A stretch of 44,101 bases of DNA from CALMNV01 sp035688975 (GTDB lineage: Bacteria > Actinomycetota > Actinomycetes > Actinomycetales > Dermatophilaceae), in contig NZ_DASSMH010000109.1 in the NCBI RefSeq assembly GCF_035688975.1, positions 1 through 44,101 of the forward strand. Direction: 5' to 3'. Every line of letters begins with the position of its first letter. Positions within the stretch are counted from its first letter, which is position 1. The translations under genes were made by a program, and so were the position numbers. Below, piece after piece: positions 7,199-15,598 of this stretch. The notes beneath the pieces were generated by a model. It was not told where the DNA came from. It saw only the letters and a program-made list of their open reading frames with translations, and did no database searches.

Positions 7199-8394
7199 CA
7201 GTCGACCCGCTGGACGAGGGTGGCGGTCCCGAGCCCGCCGCCGCAGCACATGGTGACCAGCCCGATCTCGGCGTCGCGCCGCTCGAGCTCCGCGACCAGC
7301 GTGGCGATGAGACGGCCGCCGGTGGCGCCGACCGGGTGCCCCAGGGCGATCGCGCCGCCGTTGACGTTCACGCGGTCCATGTCCGGCTTGAGCTCCTTCT
7401 CCCAGGCGAGCACGACGGAGCTGAACGCCTCGTTGATCTCGACGAGGTCGATGTCGCCCATCGTCATCCCGTTGCGCTCCAGGAGCCTGCGCGTGGCCGG
7501 GATAGGGCCGGTTAGCATGATGATCGGGTCGACGCCCACCGTGGTCTGGTCGAGGATCCGGGCCCGGACCCGGAGCCCGTGCTCCTGCGCCGCCTCGCGC
7601 GAGGCGAGCAGGACGCCGGAGGCGCCGTCACAGATCGGCGACGAGGAGCCGGCGGTGACCCGGCCGTCCTTGCGGAAGACCGCCCCCAGCCCGGCAAGCG
7701 TCTCGCGGCTCGTGCCCGGCCGCACCGTCTGGTCTCCGCGACGGAGCTGACCATCGAGCTGCCAGGGGACCATCTCGGCCTCGAGACGGCCCGCCTCGAT
7801 CGCCTGGGCCGCAAGGCGGTGCGAGCGGACCGCGAAGTCGTCCATCTCCCCGCGGTTGATCCCCCACCGGTCGGCGACGAGCTCTGCGCTCTCGCCCTGG
7901 CCCACGAAGGCGTACCGGTCCCGCAGCTCCTGGGGCCACGGCTCCCCGTAGAGCTCCGAGATCCTGGACGGGGAGTCCATCGGGACGTGGAGCATGTGCT
8001 CGACTCCACCGGCGATGACGAGGTCGTGCGTGCCGCTGCCGACGAGGGCCGCACCCATCGCGACCGCCGTCTGGGCGGAGCCGCAGCGGCGGTCCAGGGT
8101 CACGGCCGGCACCTCCGGCGGGTAGCCCGCCTGCAGCCAGGCGTTGCGGCCGACGTTGCGCGACTGCTCGCCGAAAGGGGCCGTGCACCCGATGACGAGG
8201 TCCTCGACGAGGGCCGGTTGCAGGCCGGACCGGCGAAGCAGCTCGGTGTAGACCGAGCCGAGGATCGCGTTGGGGTGAATGTCGCGATACCAGCCGCGCT
8301 CGGGGTGCGACCTGCCCATCGGGGTGCGCACCGCCTCGGCGATGAGGACCTCGCGAGAGCTCGCGAGGAAGGGGCTCGTGGTCTGTCGCGCCAT
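7198..8394 (-). CDS. Acetyl-CoA acyltransferase (thiolase)
   Basis: A 398-aa degradative thiolase. Catalytic Cys104 is in DRRCGSAQ; the NEAF motif begins at 321; His353 lies in GGAIALGHPVGATGGR; Cys383 is in CCGGGLG. It cleaves a 3-ketoacyl-CoA with CoA, releasing acetyl-CoA or a shortened acyl-CoA. The ATG (8394) overlaps the preceding SDR stop as TGATG; a GTG one codon earlier is possible but adds only one residue. Its stop in turn overlaps the CoA-transferase start, so dehydrogenase, SDR, thiolase and CoA-transferase form a chain of four coupled genes. It would act after ring opening, or on the ring-opened chain. Confidence 0.92.
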   Translation of the reverse strand: MARQTTSPFLASSREVLIAEAVRTPMGRSHPERGWYRDIHPNAILGSVYTELLRRSGLQPALVEDLVIGCTAPFGEQSRNVGRNAWLQAGYPPEVPAVTLDRRCGSAQTAVAMGAALVGSGTHDLVIAGGVEHMLHVPMDSPSRISELYGEPWPQELRDRYAFVGQGESAELVADRWGINRGEMDDFAVRSHRLAAQAIEAGRLEAEMVPWQLDGQLRRGDQTVRPGTSRETLAGLGAVFRKDGRVTAGSSSPICDGASGVLLASREAAQEHGLRVRARILDQTTVGVDPIIMLTGPIPATRRLLERNGMTMGDIDLVEINEAFSSVVLAWEKELKPDMDRVNVNGGAIALGHPVGATGGRLIATLVAELERRDAEIGLVTMCCGGGLGTATLVQRVD

Positions 8395-9143
8395 CACATC
8401 ACCGTCCCACCGTCGACGGGCAGGACCTGGCCCGTGATGTATGAGGCGCCGTCGGAGGCGAAGAAGACGAAGCTGGCCGAGATCTCGTCCGGTTCGGCCC
8501 AGCGGCCGAGGGGGATGCGCGCCAGGGTCATGGCGGACAGCTTCTCGTCGTCGCGGATCTTCTGAGTCATCGGCGTGGCGGCGAGGGGGGCAACGGCGTT
8601 GACCTTGATCTGTCGCTTCGCGAGCTCCCTGGCGAGCGACTTCGTCAGGCCGATGATGCCCGCCTTAGCCGCGCCGTAGTTCGCCTGGCCGATCGTGCCG
8701 ACGAGACCGGCGGCCGAGGTCACGTTGATGATCCGGCCGGTGCCGTCGTCCGGCAGGAACGGCAGCACCGCCTTGCTGCAGACGAAGCTGCCGACGAGGT
8801 GGATGTCGACGATCCGGCGGAAGTCCTCCTCGGACAAGTTGGCGAACATCGCCGGTGCGATGGCACCCGCGTTGTTGACGAGGATGTTGAGCGTCCCACC
8901 ACCGAGCGCGGCCGCCCGCTCGGCCGCGGCGAGGGCCTGACCCGAGTCACGCACGTCGAGGGCGAACGACTGGGCCGTTCCGCCCGCGGCCCGGATCTGG
9001 CCGGCGACCTGCTCCGCGGCCTCGCCGTTGACGTCGGTGACAAGGACGGCGGCGCCGGCCCTGGCGTACGCCTCGGCCACCGACGCCCCGATACCGCTGC
9101 CGGCGCCGGTGACGAGGGCCGTGCGTCCCGTAAGCCCGAACAT
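8394..9143 (-). CDS. SDR family oxidoreductase, probable 3-hydroxyacyl-CoA dehydrogenase
   Basis: A 249-aa FabG-like short-chain dehydrogenase: TGAGSGIG (12-19), NNAG (90-93), Ser143, Tyr156 and Lys160. The usual structural Asn is His115 in the IVDIHLVGSF segment, a change also found in the 3-hydroxyacyl-CoA dehydrogenase domain of peroxisomal multifunctional enzyme type 2. That supports a 3-hydroxyacyl-CoA substrate and oxidation with NAD(P)+. The gene overlaps the upstream acyl-CoA dehydrogenase and downstream thiolase genes by TGATG junctions, so it most likely supplies the ketoacyl-CoA used by that thiolase. Substrate specificity cannot be read from the sequence. Confidence 0.87.
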   Translation of the reverse strand: MFGLTGRTALVTGAGSGIGASVAEAYARAGAAVLVTDVNGEAAEQVAGQIRAAGGTAQSFALDVRDSGQALAAAERAAALGGGTLNILVNNAGAIAPAMFANLSEEDFRRIVDIHLVGSFVCSKAVLPFLPDDGTGRIINVTSAAGLVGTIGQANYGAAKAGIIGLTKSLARELAKRQIKVNAVAPLAATPMTQKIRDDEKLSAMTLARIPLGRWAEPDEISASFVFFASDGASYITGQVLPVDGGTVM

Positions 9144-10309
9144 CAGTAGCTCCGCGGGAGGCCGAGCACGTGCTCGCCGAGGTAGTTGAGGACCATCTCC
9201 TGGCTGATGGGGGCGATCCGGGTGAGGCGCGCCTCGCGGAAGTAGCGGGAGACGTGGTACTCCTCCGAGTAGCCCATGCCGCCGTGCGTCTGCAGCGCCC
9301 GGTCGGCCGCGTCGAAGCCGGCGTCGGCGCAGAGGTACTTGGCCATGTTGGCCTCCCGGGCGCAGGGGCGCCCGTTGTCGTAGAGCCAGGTCGCCTTGCG
9401 CAGGACGAGCTCGGCGGCATCCAGGCGCGCGAGCGAGTCGGCGAGAGGGAACTGGATCCCCTGGTTCTTGCCGATGGGGCGGCCGAACACCTCTCGCTCG
9501 TTGCCGTACTGGACAGCACGTCGCAGGGCGGCCCGGCCGATGCCGAGCGCCTCCGCGGCGACGAGCATCCGCTCCGGGTTGAGCCCGTCGAGGATGTACC
9601 TGAAGCCCCGGCCCTCCTCGCCGACGCGGTCCTCGACCGGGATGTGCAGGTCGTCGATGAACAGCTCGTTGGAGGTGACGGCGTTGCGGCCCATCTTCTT
9701 GATCGGCCGGACGTCGATCCTTGACCGGTCGAGGTCGGTGAGGAAGAGCGTCATACCGTCGGTCTTCTTGGTGACGTCCTCGGCTTTGGTCGTGCGCGTC
9801 AGGAGCAGCACCTTCTCGGACTCGACGGCCTTGGAGATCCAGACCTTGCGGCCGTTGACGACGTAGTGGTCGCCGTCCCTCCGGGCGAAGGTCGTGATCT
9901 TCGTCGTGTCGAGCCCCGCACCGGGCTCGGTCACCCCGAAGCAGACGTGGAGGTCTCCACTCACGATCCGAGGCAGCGTGCGCGCCTTGAGCTCGTCGGA
10001 GCCGTGCACGATGACCGGGTGCATACCGAAGATCGACAGGTGCATCGAGCTGGCACCGTTCATCCCCGCACCGGAAGCTGCGACCTCCTCGAGGAGGATC
10101 GACGCCTCGGTGATGCCCATCCCGTGGCCGCCGTACTCCTCGGGGGTCGTGATCCCCAGCCAACCGCCCCTCGCGAACTCGTCGTAGAACTCCGTGGGGA
10201 ACTCGTGGGCGGCGTCCTTGTCCATCCAGTACTGGTCGTCGAAGCGGCCCGCCAGCTCACGAACCGCCTTGCGAATGGTCTGCTGGTCCTCGGTCAGATC
10301 AAAGTCCAC
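9143..10309 (-). CDS. Acyl-CoA dehydrogenase, first gene of the seven-gene operon
   Basis: A 388-aa FAD-dependent acyl-CoA dehydrogenase with the standard layout: N-terminal helical domain, middle beta domain with FGVTEPGAG (124-132) and WISK (157-160), and a C-terminal helical domain with QTHGGMGY. The residue that is the catalytic Glu in medium-chain enzymes (YEGT context) is replaced here (RIAPISQEMVLNYLG). A Glu at 246 (LNPERMLVAAEALG) matches the helix-G base used by isovaleryl-CoA and long-chain dehydrogenases, which suggests a branched or bulky acyl-CoA. GTG start with GGAAGG in front. A promoter whose spacer holds the regulon palindrome lies 28 bp upstream. It stands next to a second, shorter dehydrogenase gene and may pair with it. 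Confidence 0.9.
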   Translation of the reverse strand: MDFDLTEDQQTIRKAVRELAGRFDDQYWMDKDAAHEFPTEFYDEFARGGWLGITTPEEYGGHGMGITEASILLEEVAASGAGMNGASSMHLSIFGMHPVIVHGSDELKARTLPRIVSGDLHVCFGVTEPGAGLDTTKITTFARRDGDHYVVNGRKVWISKAVESEKVLLLTRTTKAEDVTKKTDGMTLFLTDLDRSRIDVRPIKKMGRNAVTSNELFIDDLHIPVEDRVGEEGRGFRYILDGLNPERMLVAAEALGIGRAALRRAVQYGNEREVFGRPIGKNQGIQFPLADSLARLDAAELVLRKATWLYDNGRPCAREANMAKYLCADAGFDAADRALQTHGGMGYSEEYHVSRYFREARLTRIAPISQEMVLNYLGEHVLGLPRSY

Positions 10310-10336
10310 GACGCGCGCCTTCCGTGTTTTGGATCA

Positions 10337-10365
10337 ATCCTAGTAAAGGACTGACCAAACGGCAA
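10337..10365 (-). promoter_or_regulatory. Promoter with regulon site 3 in its spacer (seven-gene operon)
   Basis: On the minus strand TTGCCG (10360-10365), a 17-nt spacer and TAGGAT (10337-10342) form a sigma-70-like promoter. The palindrome GGACTGACC (10348-10356) lies inside the spacer. Start of the dehydrogenase gene is 28 nt past the -10 box. Confidence 0.55.
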
Positions 10366-10373
10366 GCGCATTC

Positions 10374-11447
10374 TCAGCCCGTCGGCAGGAGCTCGAGCGC
10401 GGTCGCGATGCGCTCGTTCCAGTCGGACGGGCGGCCCCAGAGCCGCTCGTCGAGCCGGGCCCGCTTGTAGAGCAGGTGGAGGTCGTGCTCCCAGGTGTAT
10501 CCGATGGCCCCGTGCATGGTGAGGGCAGCGTCGCCGACGCTCACGCCCGACGAGGTGACCTGCGCCTTGGCGATGGCCGCGTGCGTCGCGCTGTCGTGCT
10601 GGGCAGCCTCGACGGAGGCCGCGGCGTAGTAGACGATCGAGCGGGCCGCCTCGACCGAGACGAGGATCGACGCGGCCGCGTGCTTGACCGCCTGGAACGA
10701 GCCGATGGGGACGCCGAACTGGTGGCGCTGGAGGCTGTAGTCGACCGCCAGGTCGAGCATCCGCTGCATGGCGCCGAGCGCATCTGCGCTGACCAGCACC
10801 GCGCCGCGCAGGGCTGCCTCGCCGAGCACGACCTCGGCCTCGACGTCCAGGGGCCTGCCGCTCACGCCGTCGAGGACGACATCGGCGGCCGACCGGCTCC
10901 GGTCGAGCAGCGAGCGGCGGGTGATGGTGACCCCGGCGTCGGCAGCGTCGACGAGTCGCAGCTCGCGGCCACGGGGCGCCCGCACCGGCACGACGAGCCG
11001 CGCCGCCCGGTCGGCACCGAGAACCAGCGGCACCGAGCCGTGCAGCCGTCCCTGCCCGTCCTCACTCACTCCGTCGGCGCAGTCCACCGGGCGACCACCA
11101 TCGACCACCAGGGCCGCGAACCCCCCACCGCCCAGCGCGTCCAGGGCAACATCGTCAGGGAGCGCCGGAAGCGCGGTCATGGTGGCGAGCCAGGCCGAGC
11201 TCGGCGCCGCCCGGCGGGCCAGCTCCTCGGCCGTCAGGGCGAGCTCGAGCAGCCCCCCACCCTGACCGCCGCGCTCCTCCGCGGCGCCCACGGCGAGCCA
11301 GCCGTCACGCGCGAGGCGCTCCTCGAAGGCGCTGGGATCGGAGGAGTCCATCCAGCGCCGGACGCGATCGCTCGGGGCGACCTTCTCCAGCCAGCCGCGG
11401 AGCGACTCCTGGAACAGCTCCTGCTCTTCGGCAAGCTCCCAGCGCAC
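10374..11447 (-). CDS. Acyl-CoA dehydrogenase, short divergent type
   Basis: A 357-aa acyl-CoA dehydrogenase family protein, about 30 residues shorter than usual. It is recognisable from the C-terminal region with FGVPIGSFQAVKHAAA, the AALTMHGAIGYTWEHDLHLLYKRA segment and the N-terminal helices. Neither a YEGT-type catalytic Glu nor a clear helix-G equivalent is apparent, and the middle domain is poorly conserved. In actinobacterial steroid catabolism similar short subunits (FadE28-like) pair with a normal FadE to make alpha2beta2 enzymes. The adjacent 388-aa dehydrogenase is the obvious partner, though it has its own promoter. GTG start with GAGGAG upstream. It is divergent from the GntR regulator gene; the shared control region holds site 4. 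Confidence 0.85.
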   Translation of the reverse strand: MRWELAEEQELFQESLRGWLEKVAPSDRVRRWMDSSDPSAFEERLARDGWLAVGAAEERGGQGGGLLELALTAEELARRAAPSSAWLATMTALPALPDDVALDALGGGGFAALVVDGGRPVDCADGVSEDGQGRLHGSVPLVLGADRAARLVVPVRAPRGRELRLVDAADAGVTITRRSLLDRSRSAADVVLDGVSGRPLDVEAEVVLGEAALRGAVLVSADALGAMQRMLDLAVDYSLQRHQFGVPIGSFQAVKHAAASILVSVEAARSIVYYAAASVEAAQHDSATHAAIAKAQVTSSGVSVGDAALTMHGAIGYTWEHDLHLLYKRARLDERLWGRPSDWNERIATALELLPTG

Positions 11448-11521
11448 GGCGCACTCCTCACGAGCCCGCGACGGGGCTAGTCTGGCCTCTCTGTCATGTC
11501 GGACTCAAGAATGGTAACTTA

Positions 11522-11530
11522 GGTCAGACC
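11522..11530. promoter_or_regulatory. Regulon site 4, between gntR-type gene and dehydrogenase
   Basis: A perfect GGTCAGACC palindrome in the 110-bp divergent region, 28 bp before the regulator start and 75 bp before the dehydrogenase start. A second half-site, TTAGACCAG, follows at 11532-11540. Its position in front of the regulator's own gene suggests autoregulation. Confidence 0.6.
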
Positions 11531-11557
11531 GTTAGACCAGAATAGATTGGGTCACCG

Positions 11558-12337
11558 ATGAGTAGTGCCGCAGGGACAGCGTCGCAGAACGGGCGGTCCT
11601 CGATCCAGCTCGCGCCGATGGAGGTGCCCAAGGCCTCCGATGTGCTCGCCAACGGGCTGCGCGAGCGGATCCTGAGCGGTGAGTTCGTCGAGGGCACGCC
11701 CCTGCCGCCGGAGCGAGAGCTCGTGACGCAGACCCGGATGAGCCGCACCACGGTCCGCGAGGCCCTGCGCATCCTCGAGGTCCAGGGGCTCGTCCGGATC
11801 AAGGCCGGGCGCGCAGGAGGCGCCTTCGTCCAGCGGCCGGGCCAGGACGTCATGGCCCGGAGCGTCGGCCTGCTCATCCGGGGGCGCCAGATCCGCATCG
11901 CGGCGCTGCTCGAGACACGCGAGGCGATCGAGCCCTACTGCGCGAGCCTGGCTGCACGCAACCGGACCGACGAGGACCTCGAGCGGCTCGAGTCCGCCAA
12001 CGAGGCGATCGTGAGTTCCGGTGAAGACCTCGGGGCGTTCCTCAAGGCCAATATCGACTGGCACGTCGCCGTCGCGGCCGCGGGCCACAACGAGCTGCTC
12101 AGCGGGTTCATGATGGCGATCTCCAAGGCGATCTACACGCAGACCCACAACGAGGGGTTCGTCGACGCTCACGTGAGGGCCACCGCAGCCCGAGCCCACC
12201 GGACCATCACCAATGCCATCCGCGACCGCGACCCCGACGCCGCGGTCCGCCGGATGACGCGCCATGTGCACTCCTACGCCAAGGCCGCACTCGCCGCCGA
12301 CAAGCGCACCGACATCGCGGTGCCCGACGAGGACTGA
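11558..12337 (+). CDS. FadR-subfamily GntR transcriptional regulator (FCD domain)
   Basis: A 259-aa regulator. The winged helix-turn-helix spans about 27-95, including LPPERELVTQTRMSRTTVREALRILEVQGLVRIKAGRAGG, a near-textbook GntR signature. The alpha-helical FCD ligand domain spans about 110-240, with likely metal ligands near Asp167/His169, His214 and His236. FCD proteins bind acids or acyl-CoAs and usually repress. It is divergently transcribed from a dehydrogenase gene, and a perfect GGTCnGACC palindrome lies 28 bp upstream. FadR-subfamily operators typically have the form TGGTnnnACCA, which matches this element, so this protein is the best candidate to bind all eight sites. The ATG at 11558 lacks a strong Shine-Dalgarno; an internal ATG at 11618 is possible. 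Confidence 0.9.
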   Translation: MSSAAGTASQNGRSSIQLAPMEVPKASDVLANGLRERILSGEFVEGTPLPPERELVTQTRMSRTTVREALRILEVQGLVRIKAGRAGGAFVQRPGQDVMARSVGLLIRGRQIRIAALLETREAIEPYCASLAARNRTDEDLERLESANEAIVSSGEDLGAFLKANIDWHVAVAAAGHNELLSGFMMAISKAIYTQTHNEGFVDAHVRATAARAHRTITNAIRDRDPDAAVRRMTRHVHSYAKAALAADKRTDIAVPDED

Positions 12338-12361
12338 CTCCGCGCCCGATCGTCCACCGGT

Positions 12362-12382
12362 CAGCTCGGATGCCGGGAGCTG
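12362..12382. terminator. Weak hairpin between convergent genes
   Basis: CAGCTC and GAGCTG form a 6-bp stem with a 9-nt loop in the 65-bp gap between the GntR gene and the convergent acyl-CoA synthetase gene. No T-run; tentative bidirectional terminator. Confidence 0.3.
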
Positions 12383-12402
12383 CCGCGTGGCGTGCGGGCG
12401 GG

Positions 12403-14337
12403 TCAGGAGCGACCCACCACGGCGCGGATCTCGTCGATGGCCTCGGGATTCTCGGCGCCCGAGAGGTCACCAGGGTCGGTGCCCAGGGCCGCTGCGCGGA
12501 TGGCGCGCCGGAGGATCTTGGCCGAGCGCGTCTTCGGCAGGCGCTCGACCCGGTGGACGACGCTGGGCGCGAACGGCTTGCCGAGCTCGTCCGCGACCCT
12601 CTGCCTGAGCTGGTCCGAGACGTCCTCGGTCGCGTCAGGGCGCGGCACCCAGAAGGCCCACACGGCCTCCCCCTTCTTGGCATCGGGCACACCGACGGCG
12701 GCGGCCTCGGCAACGGCCGGGTGTGCTGCCATGACCGCCTCGACCTCGGCGGGCGCCAGTCGCTTGCCCGCGACGTTCATGACATCGTCGGACCGGCCAC
12801 GGATGAACCACTGGCCATCGCCGTCGACCACGGCGTAGTCGCCGTGCCGCCACAGGCCGGGGAAGGTCGACCAGTAGGACTCGAGGTAGCGCTCCGGGTC
12901 CTTCCAGACGCCACGGGTCATCGACGGCCACGGCTGCCGGCAGACGAGCTCGCCGACCTGGCCGCGGATGGGGCGCCCGGCGTCGTCGACCACATCGACG
13001 TCCATGCCCAGCGAGGGCCCCCCGAGCGAGCACGACCGGATCGGCTCGACGGGATAGGGCGCGAGGAAGGAGCCACCGACCTCGGTGCCGCCCGAGAAGT
13101 TGATGACGGGCACTCGACCGCCGAAGAGGTCCTTCGCCAGCCACTCGTAGGAGTCCGGGTCCCACGGCTCGCCGGTCGACCCGAGGACGTGCACCGAGGA
13201 CAGGTCGACGTCGCTCAGACGGTTCTCGGTGAGGCGCAGGGTGCGGATCAGGGTGGGCGAGACTCCGAGCATCGTGACGCGATGCTTCTCGACGAGACTC
13301 CAGAGCCGGCCGAGGTCAGGCACATCGGGGGAGCCTTCGTAGAGCAGCAGCGTCGCGCCGTTCGCGTGACTGCCGATGATCGAGAGCGGCCCCATGATCC
13401 AGCCCATGTCGGTCACCCAGCAGAAGACGCCGCCCGGAGCGACGTCGAAGGAGTAGGCAACCTCGCTCGCCGTCTTGACGAGGAAGCCAGCGTGGGTGTG
13501 GACGGCCCCCTTGGGGCGACCGGTGGTGCCGGAGGTGTAGGCGAGCAGGAGCGGGTCGTTCGAACCGAGCACCTCGACGTCGCCCGGGTCCCCCTCGAGG
13601 GAGACGAGGTCCGCCCACGCCGTCTCACCCTCGCTCAACCGGGGTGCGCTGCCCAGGTTGTCGACGACGATGACGCGCTCGACGGTAGGACACGACTCGA
13701 GCGCCTCATCGAGGAGCGGCTTCATCGCCACCTGCTTGCGCCGCCGCACCGTGCCGTCGGCGACGACGACCGCCTTGACGTCGGCGTCCTGGATCCGCGA
13801 CGCGATGGCCGTCGGGGCGAAGCCGGAGAACAGCGGGACCAGGACCGCACCCAGCCGCGCCACCGCATAGAGTGAGACGACCGCCTCCGCGACCATGGGC
13901 AGGAACAGGGCGACAGCGTCGCCCTTGCCGATGCCCAGTCGACGCAGACCCGCGGCGGCCCGCTCCACCTGCTCCGTCAGCTCACGGTAGGTCAGGGAAC
14001 GGGTCGTGCCATCCTCGGTTTCGTGGACGACGGCGAGCCGCTCGGCGGCGTCGGGGTCGTCCCGCCAGCGCTCGAGGCAGGCATCGACGACGTTGAGCCG
14101 ACCCCCGATGAACCAGTCAGGGTGCTCGATGCCCTTCGACACGTCGAGCACCTGCGTGTAGGGCTGGCGGAACGGAAGGCCGAGGTCGCGCACGACCGCG
14201 TCCCAGTACCAGCGGACGTCGGCGACGGAGCGCGCCCGTAGCTCCGGCAGGCCGGAGAGGCCGTGCGCCCTCGCGAGCCTGGTGACGTTCGCGTTGTCGA
14301 CGTAGTCGGCGGACGGATGCCAGGTGTAGTCCGACAC
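12403..14337 (-). CDS. Acyl-CoA synthetase, acetyl/acetoacetyl-CoA-synthetase-like, 644 aa
   Basis: A 644-aa AMP-forming ligase with an ACAS_N-type N-terminus (WYWDAVVRDLGLPFRQPY and VLDVSKGIEHPDWFIGGRLN). Other motifs are the P-loop YTSGTTGRPKG in the middle, WVTDMGWIMGP, and GRSDDVMNVAGKRLAPAEVE near the C-terminus. The acyl-adenylate-forming Lys607 is in TRSAKILRR. The length and N-terminus match acetoacetyl- or propionyl-CoA synthetases rather than medium-chain ligases, so it probably activates a short or modified acid. GTG start with GAGGAG. It starts 12 bp after the dehydrogenase gene at 14350-15525, with which it forms an operon under the 19-bp operator at 15564. Its exact substrate is unknown; acetoacetate released by the HMG-CoA-lyase-like enzyme is one possibility. 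Confidence 0.88.
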   Translation of the reverse strand: MSDYTWHPSADYVDNANVTRLARAHGLSGLPELRARSVADVRWYWDAVVRDLGLPFRQPYTQVLDVSKGIEHPDWFIGGRLNVVDACLERWRDDPDAAERLAVVHETEDGTTRSLTYRELTEQVERAAAGLRRLGIGKGDAVALFLPMVAEAVVSLYAVARLGAVLVPLFSGFAPTAIASRIQDADVKAVVVADGTVRRRKQVAMKPLLDEALESCPTVERVIVVDNLGSAPRLSEGETAWADLVSLEGDPGDVEVLGSNDPLLLAYTSGTTGRPKGAVHTHAGFLVKTASEVAYSFDVAPGGVFCWVTDMGWIMGPLSIIGSHANGATLLLYEGSPDVPDLGRLWSLVEKHRVTMLGVSPTLIRTLRLTENRLSDVDLSSVHVLGSTGEPWDPDSYEWLAKDLFGGRVPVINFSGGTEVGGSFLAPYPVEPIRSCSLGGPSLGMDVDVVDDAGRPIRGQVGELVCRQPWPSMTRGVWKDPERYLESYWSTFPGLWRHGDYAVVDGDGQWFIRGRSDDVMNVAGKRLAPAEVEAVMAAHPAVAEAAAVGVPDAKKGEAVWAFWVPRPDATEDVSDQLRQRVADELGKPFAPSVVHRVERLPKTRSAKILRRAIRAAALGTDPGDLSGAENPEAIDEIRAVVGRS

Positions 14338-14349
14338 GGTCGGCTCCTC

Positions 14350-15525
14350 TCAGCTGCGCGGCATACCGAGGATGCGCTCGGCGACGATGTTTCGCTGGAT
14401 GAACGTCGAGCCACCGGCGATCGCGCTGCCGCGCGACTGGTAGGCGAGCCGCAGCCAGCGGGCCGCGTCCTGGCGTTCGTCGTCCAGGCCCAGCTGGCCG
14501 CCGAGCGGCTCGAGCGACAGCCGGAAGTCGGCGAGATCATCGACGAGCGGGGTGAAGTACAGCTTGCCCAGGGACGCGACGGGCCCCGGGGGGGCCCCGG
14601 CGGTCGCCTGCGTCACGACGCGCTGGCCGATCAGGTAGTGCACGAACGCCCGTCCGTAGAGGTCGGCCACCTTCTGTCGGATCGACTGCGAGGCCCCGAG
14701 GGACGCGCCGCTCTCGTCGACACGGCTCCGGATGTCCTCGACGATGTCCTCCACGGCACGCTGCGTGTTGACCCGACCGGTCGCGATGGCGACGCGCTCG
14801 TACGACAGCGTCGCCATGGCGACCTCCCAGCCCCCGTCGACCTCCCCGACGAGGAGGTCATCGGGGACGAAGACGTCGTCGAGGAACACCTCGTTGAACT
14901 CCGTCTCACCCAGCATGTGCGCGAGCGGGCGCACCGTCACCCCCGGCGAATCCATCGGCAGGAGGAAGAAGGTGATTCCCTTGTGGCGTGGACCGCCGCC
15001 CGATCTGGCGAGCAGCATGGCGTACGACGCCAGCTGGGCCCGGCTCGTCCAGATCTTCTGGCCGTTGATCTTCCAGCCGCCCTCGACCTTGGTAGCCTTC
15101 GTGCGCAGCGAGGCAAGGTCGGAGCCCGCCTCTGGCTCCGAGAAGAGCTGGCACCAGATCTCGTCGCCGCGCAGGATGGGCGGAAGGAACCGCTCCTTCT
15201 GCTGCTCGGTGCCGTAGTGGATGATCGTGGGGCCGGCGAGGTTCTCACCGAGGATGTTGAGGGGCTCGGGCGCGTCGGCCCGGTCCAGCTCCTCGTTGAA
15301 GATGGCGCGCCTCGCGGGGTCGGCTCCCTGGCCGCCGTACTCGACGGGCCAGGACAGGCCCGCGTAGCCGGCGTCGAAGACGAGCTTCTGCCAGTGCCGC
15401 CAGAACGGGGCCCGCTCCACGAGCTCGACGGGCTGGGGCCAGGGCAGCGTGGGCAGCGCCGACGAGAGCCACTCGCGCACCTCCGCACGGAACTGCGCCT
15501 CTTCCGGGGAGTCGGTGAGATCCAT
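14350..15525 (-). CDS. Acyl-CoA dehydrogenase (FadE-type)
   Basis: A 391-aa acyl-CoA dehydrogenase with QLFSEPEAGSDLASL in the FAD/substrate domain, INGQKIWTSRAQ, and the C-terminal AGGSTFIQRNIVAERILGMPR motif characteristic of actinobacterial FadE proteins of the steroid/terpenoid group. The loop that carries the catalytic Glu in medium-chain enzymes is AGGST here, so the base must lie elsewhere. The ATG at 15525 is preferred to a GTG two codons earlier because GAGGAAGG is correctly spaced only for the ATG. It is transcribed divergently from a MaoC pair, the same dehydrogenase-MaoC neighbourhood seen in the mycobacterial igr steroid side-chain operon. It forms an operon with the 644-aa synthetase. 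Confidence 0.9.
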   Translation of the reverse strand: MDLTDSPEEAQFRAEVREWLSSALPTLPWPQPVELVERAPFWRHWQKLVFDAGYAGLSWPVEYGGQGADPARRAIFNEELDRADAPEPLNILGENLAGPTIIHYGTEQQKERFLPPILRGDEIWCQLFSEPEAGSDLASLRTKATKVEGGWKINGQKIWTSRAQLASYAMLLARSGGGPRHKGITFFLLPMDSPGVTVRPLAHMLGETEFNEVFLDDVFVPDDLLVGEVDGGWEVAMATLSYERVAIATGRVNTQRAVEDIVEDIRSRVDESGASLGASQSIRQKVADLYGRAFVHYLIGQRVVTQATAGAPPGPVASLGKLYFTPLVDDLADFRLSLEPLGGQLGLDDERQDAARWLRLAYQSRGSAIAGGSTFIQRNIVAERILGMPRS

Positions 15526-15563
15526 CAGCACCCTTCCTCATCTAGCCAGTAGGCCCAATGATA

Positions 15564-15582
15564 CTATAGGTCTGACCGATAG
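15564..15582. promoter_or_regulatory. Regulon site 5, near-perfect 19-bp palindrome
   Basis: CTATAGGTCTGACCGATAG, symmetric apart from one base pair and the central base, in the 73-bp divergent region between the dehydrogenase and MaoC genes. A minus-strand promoter TGTCAC-18 nt-TATCAT overlaps it. It is the fullest copy of the regulon element and could control both directions. Confidence 0.65.
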
Positions 15583-15598
15583 TGACAGGAGCGACGCC

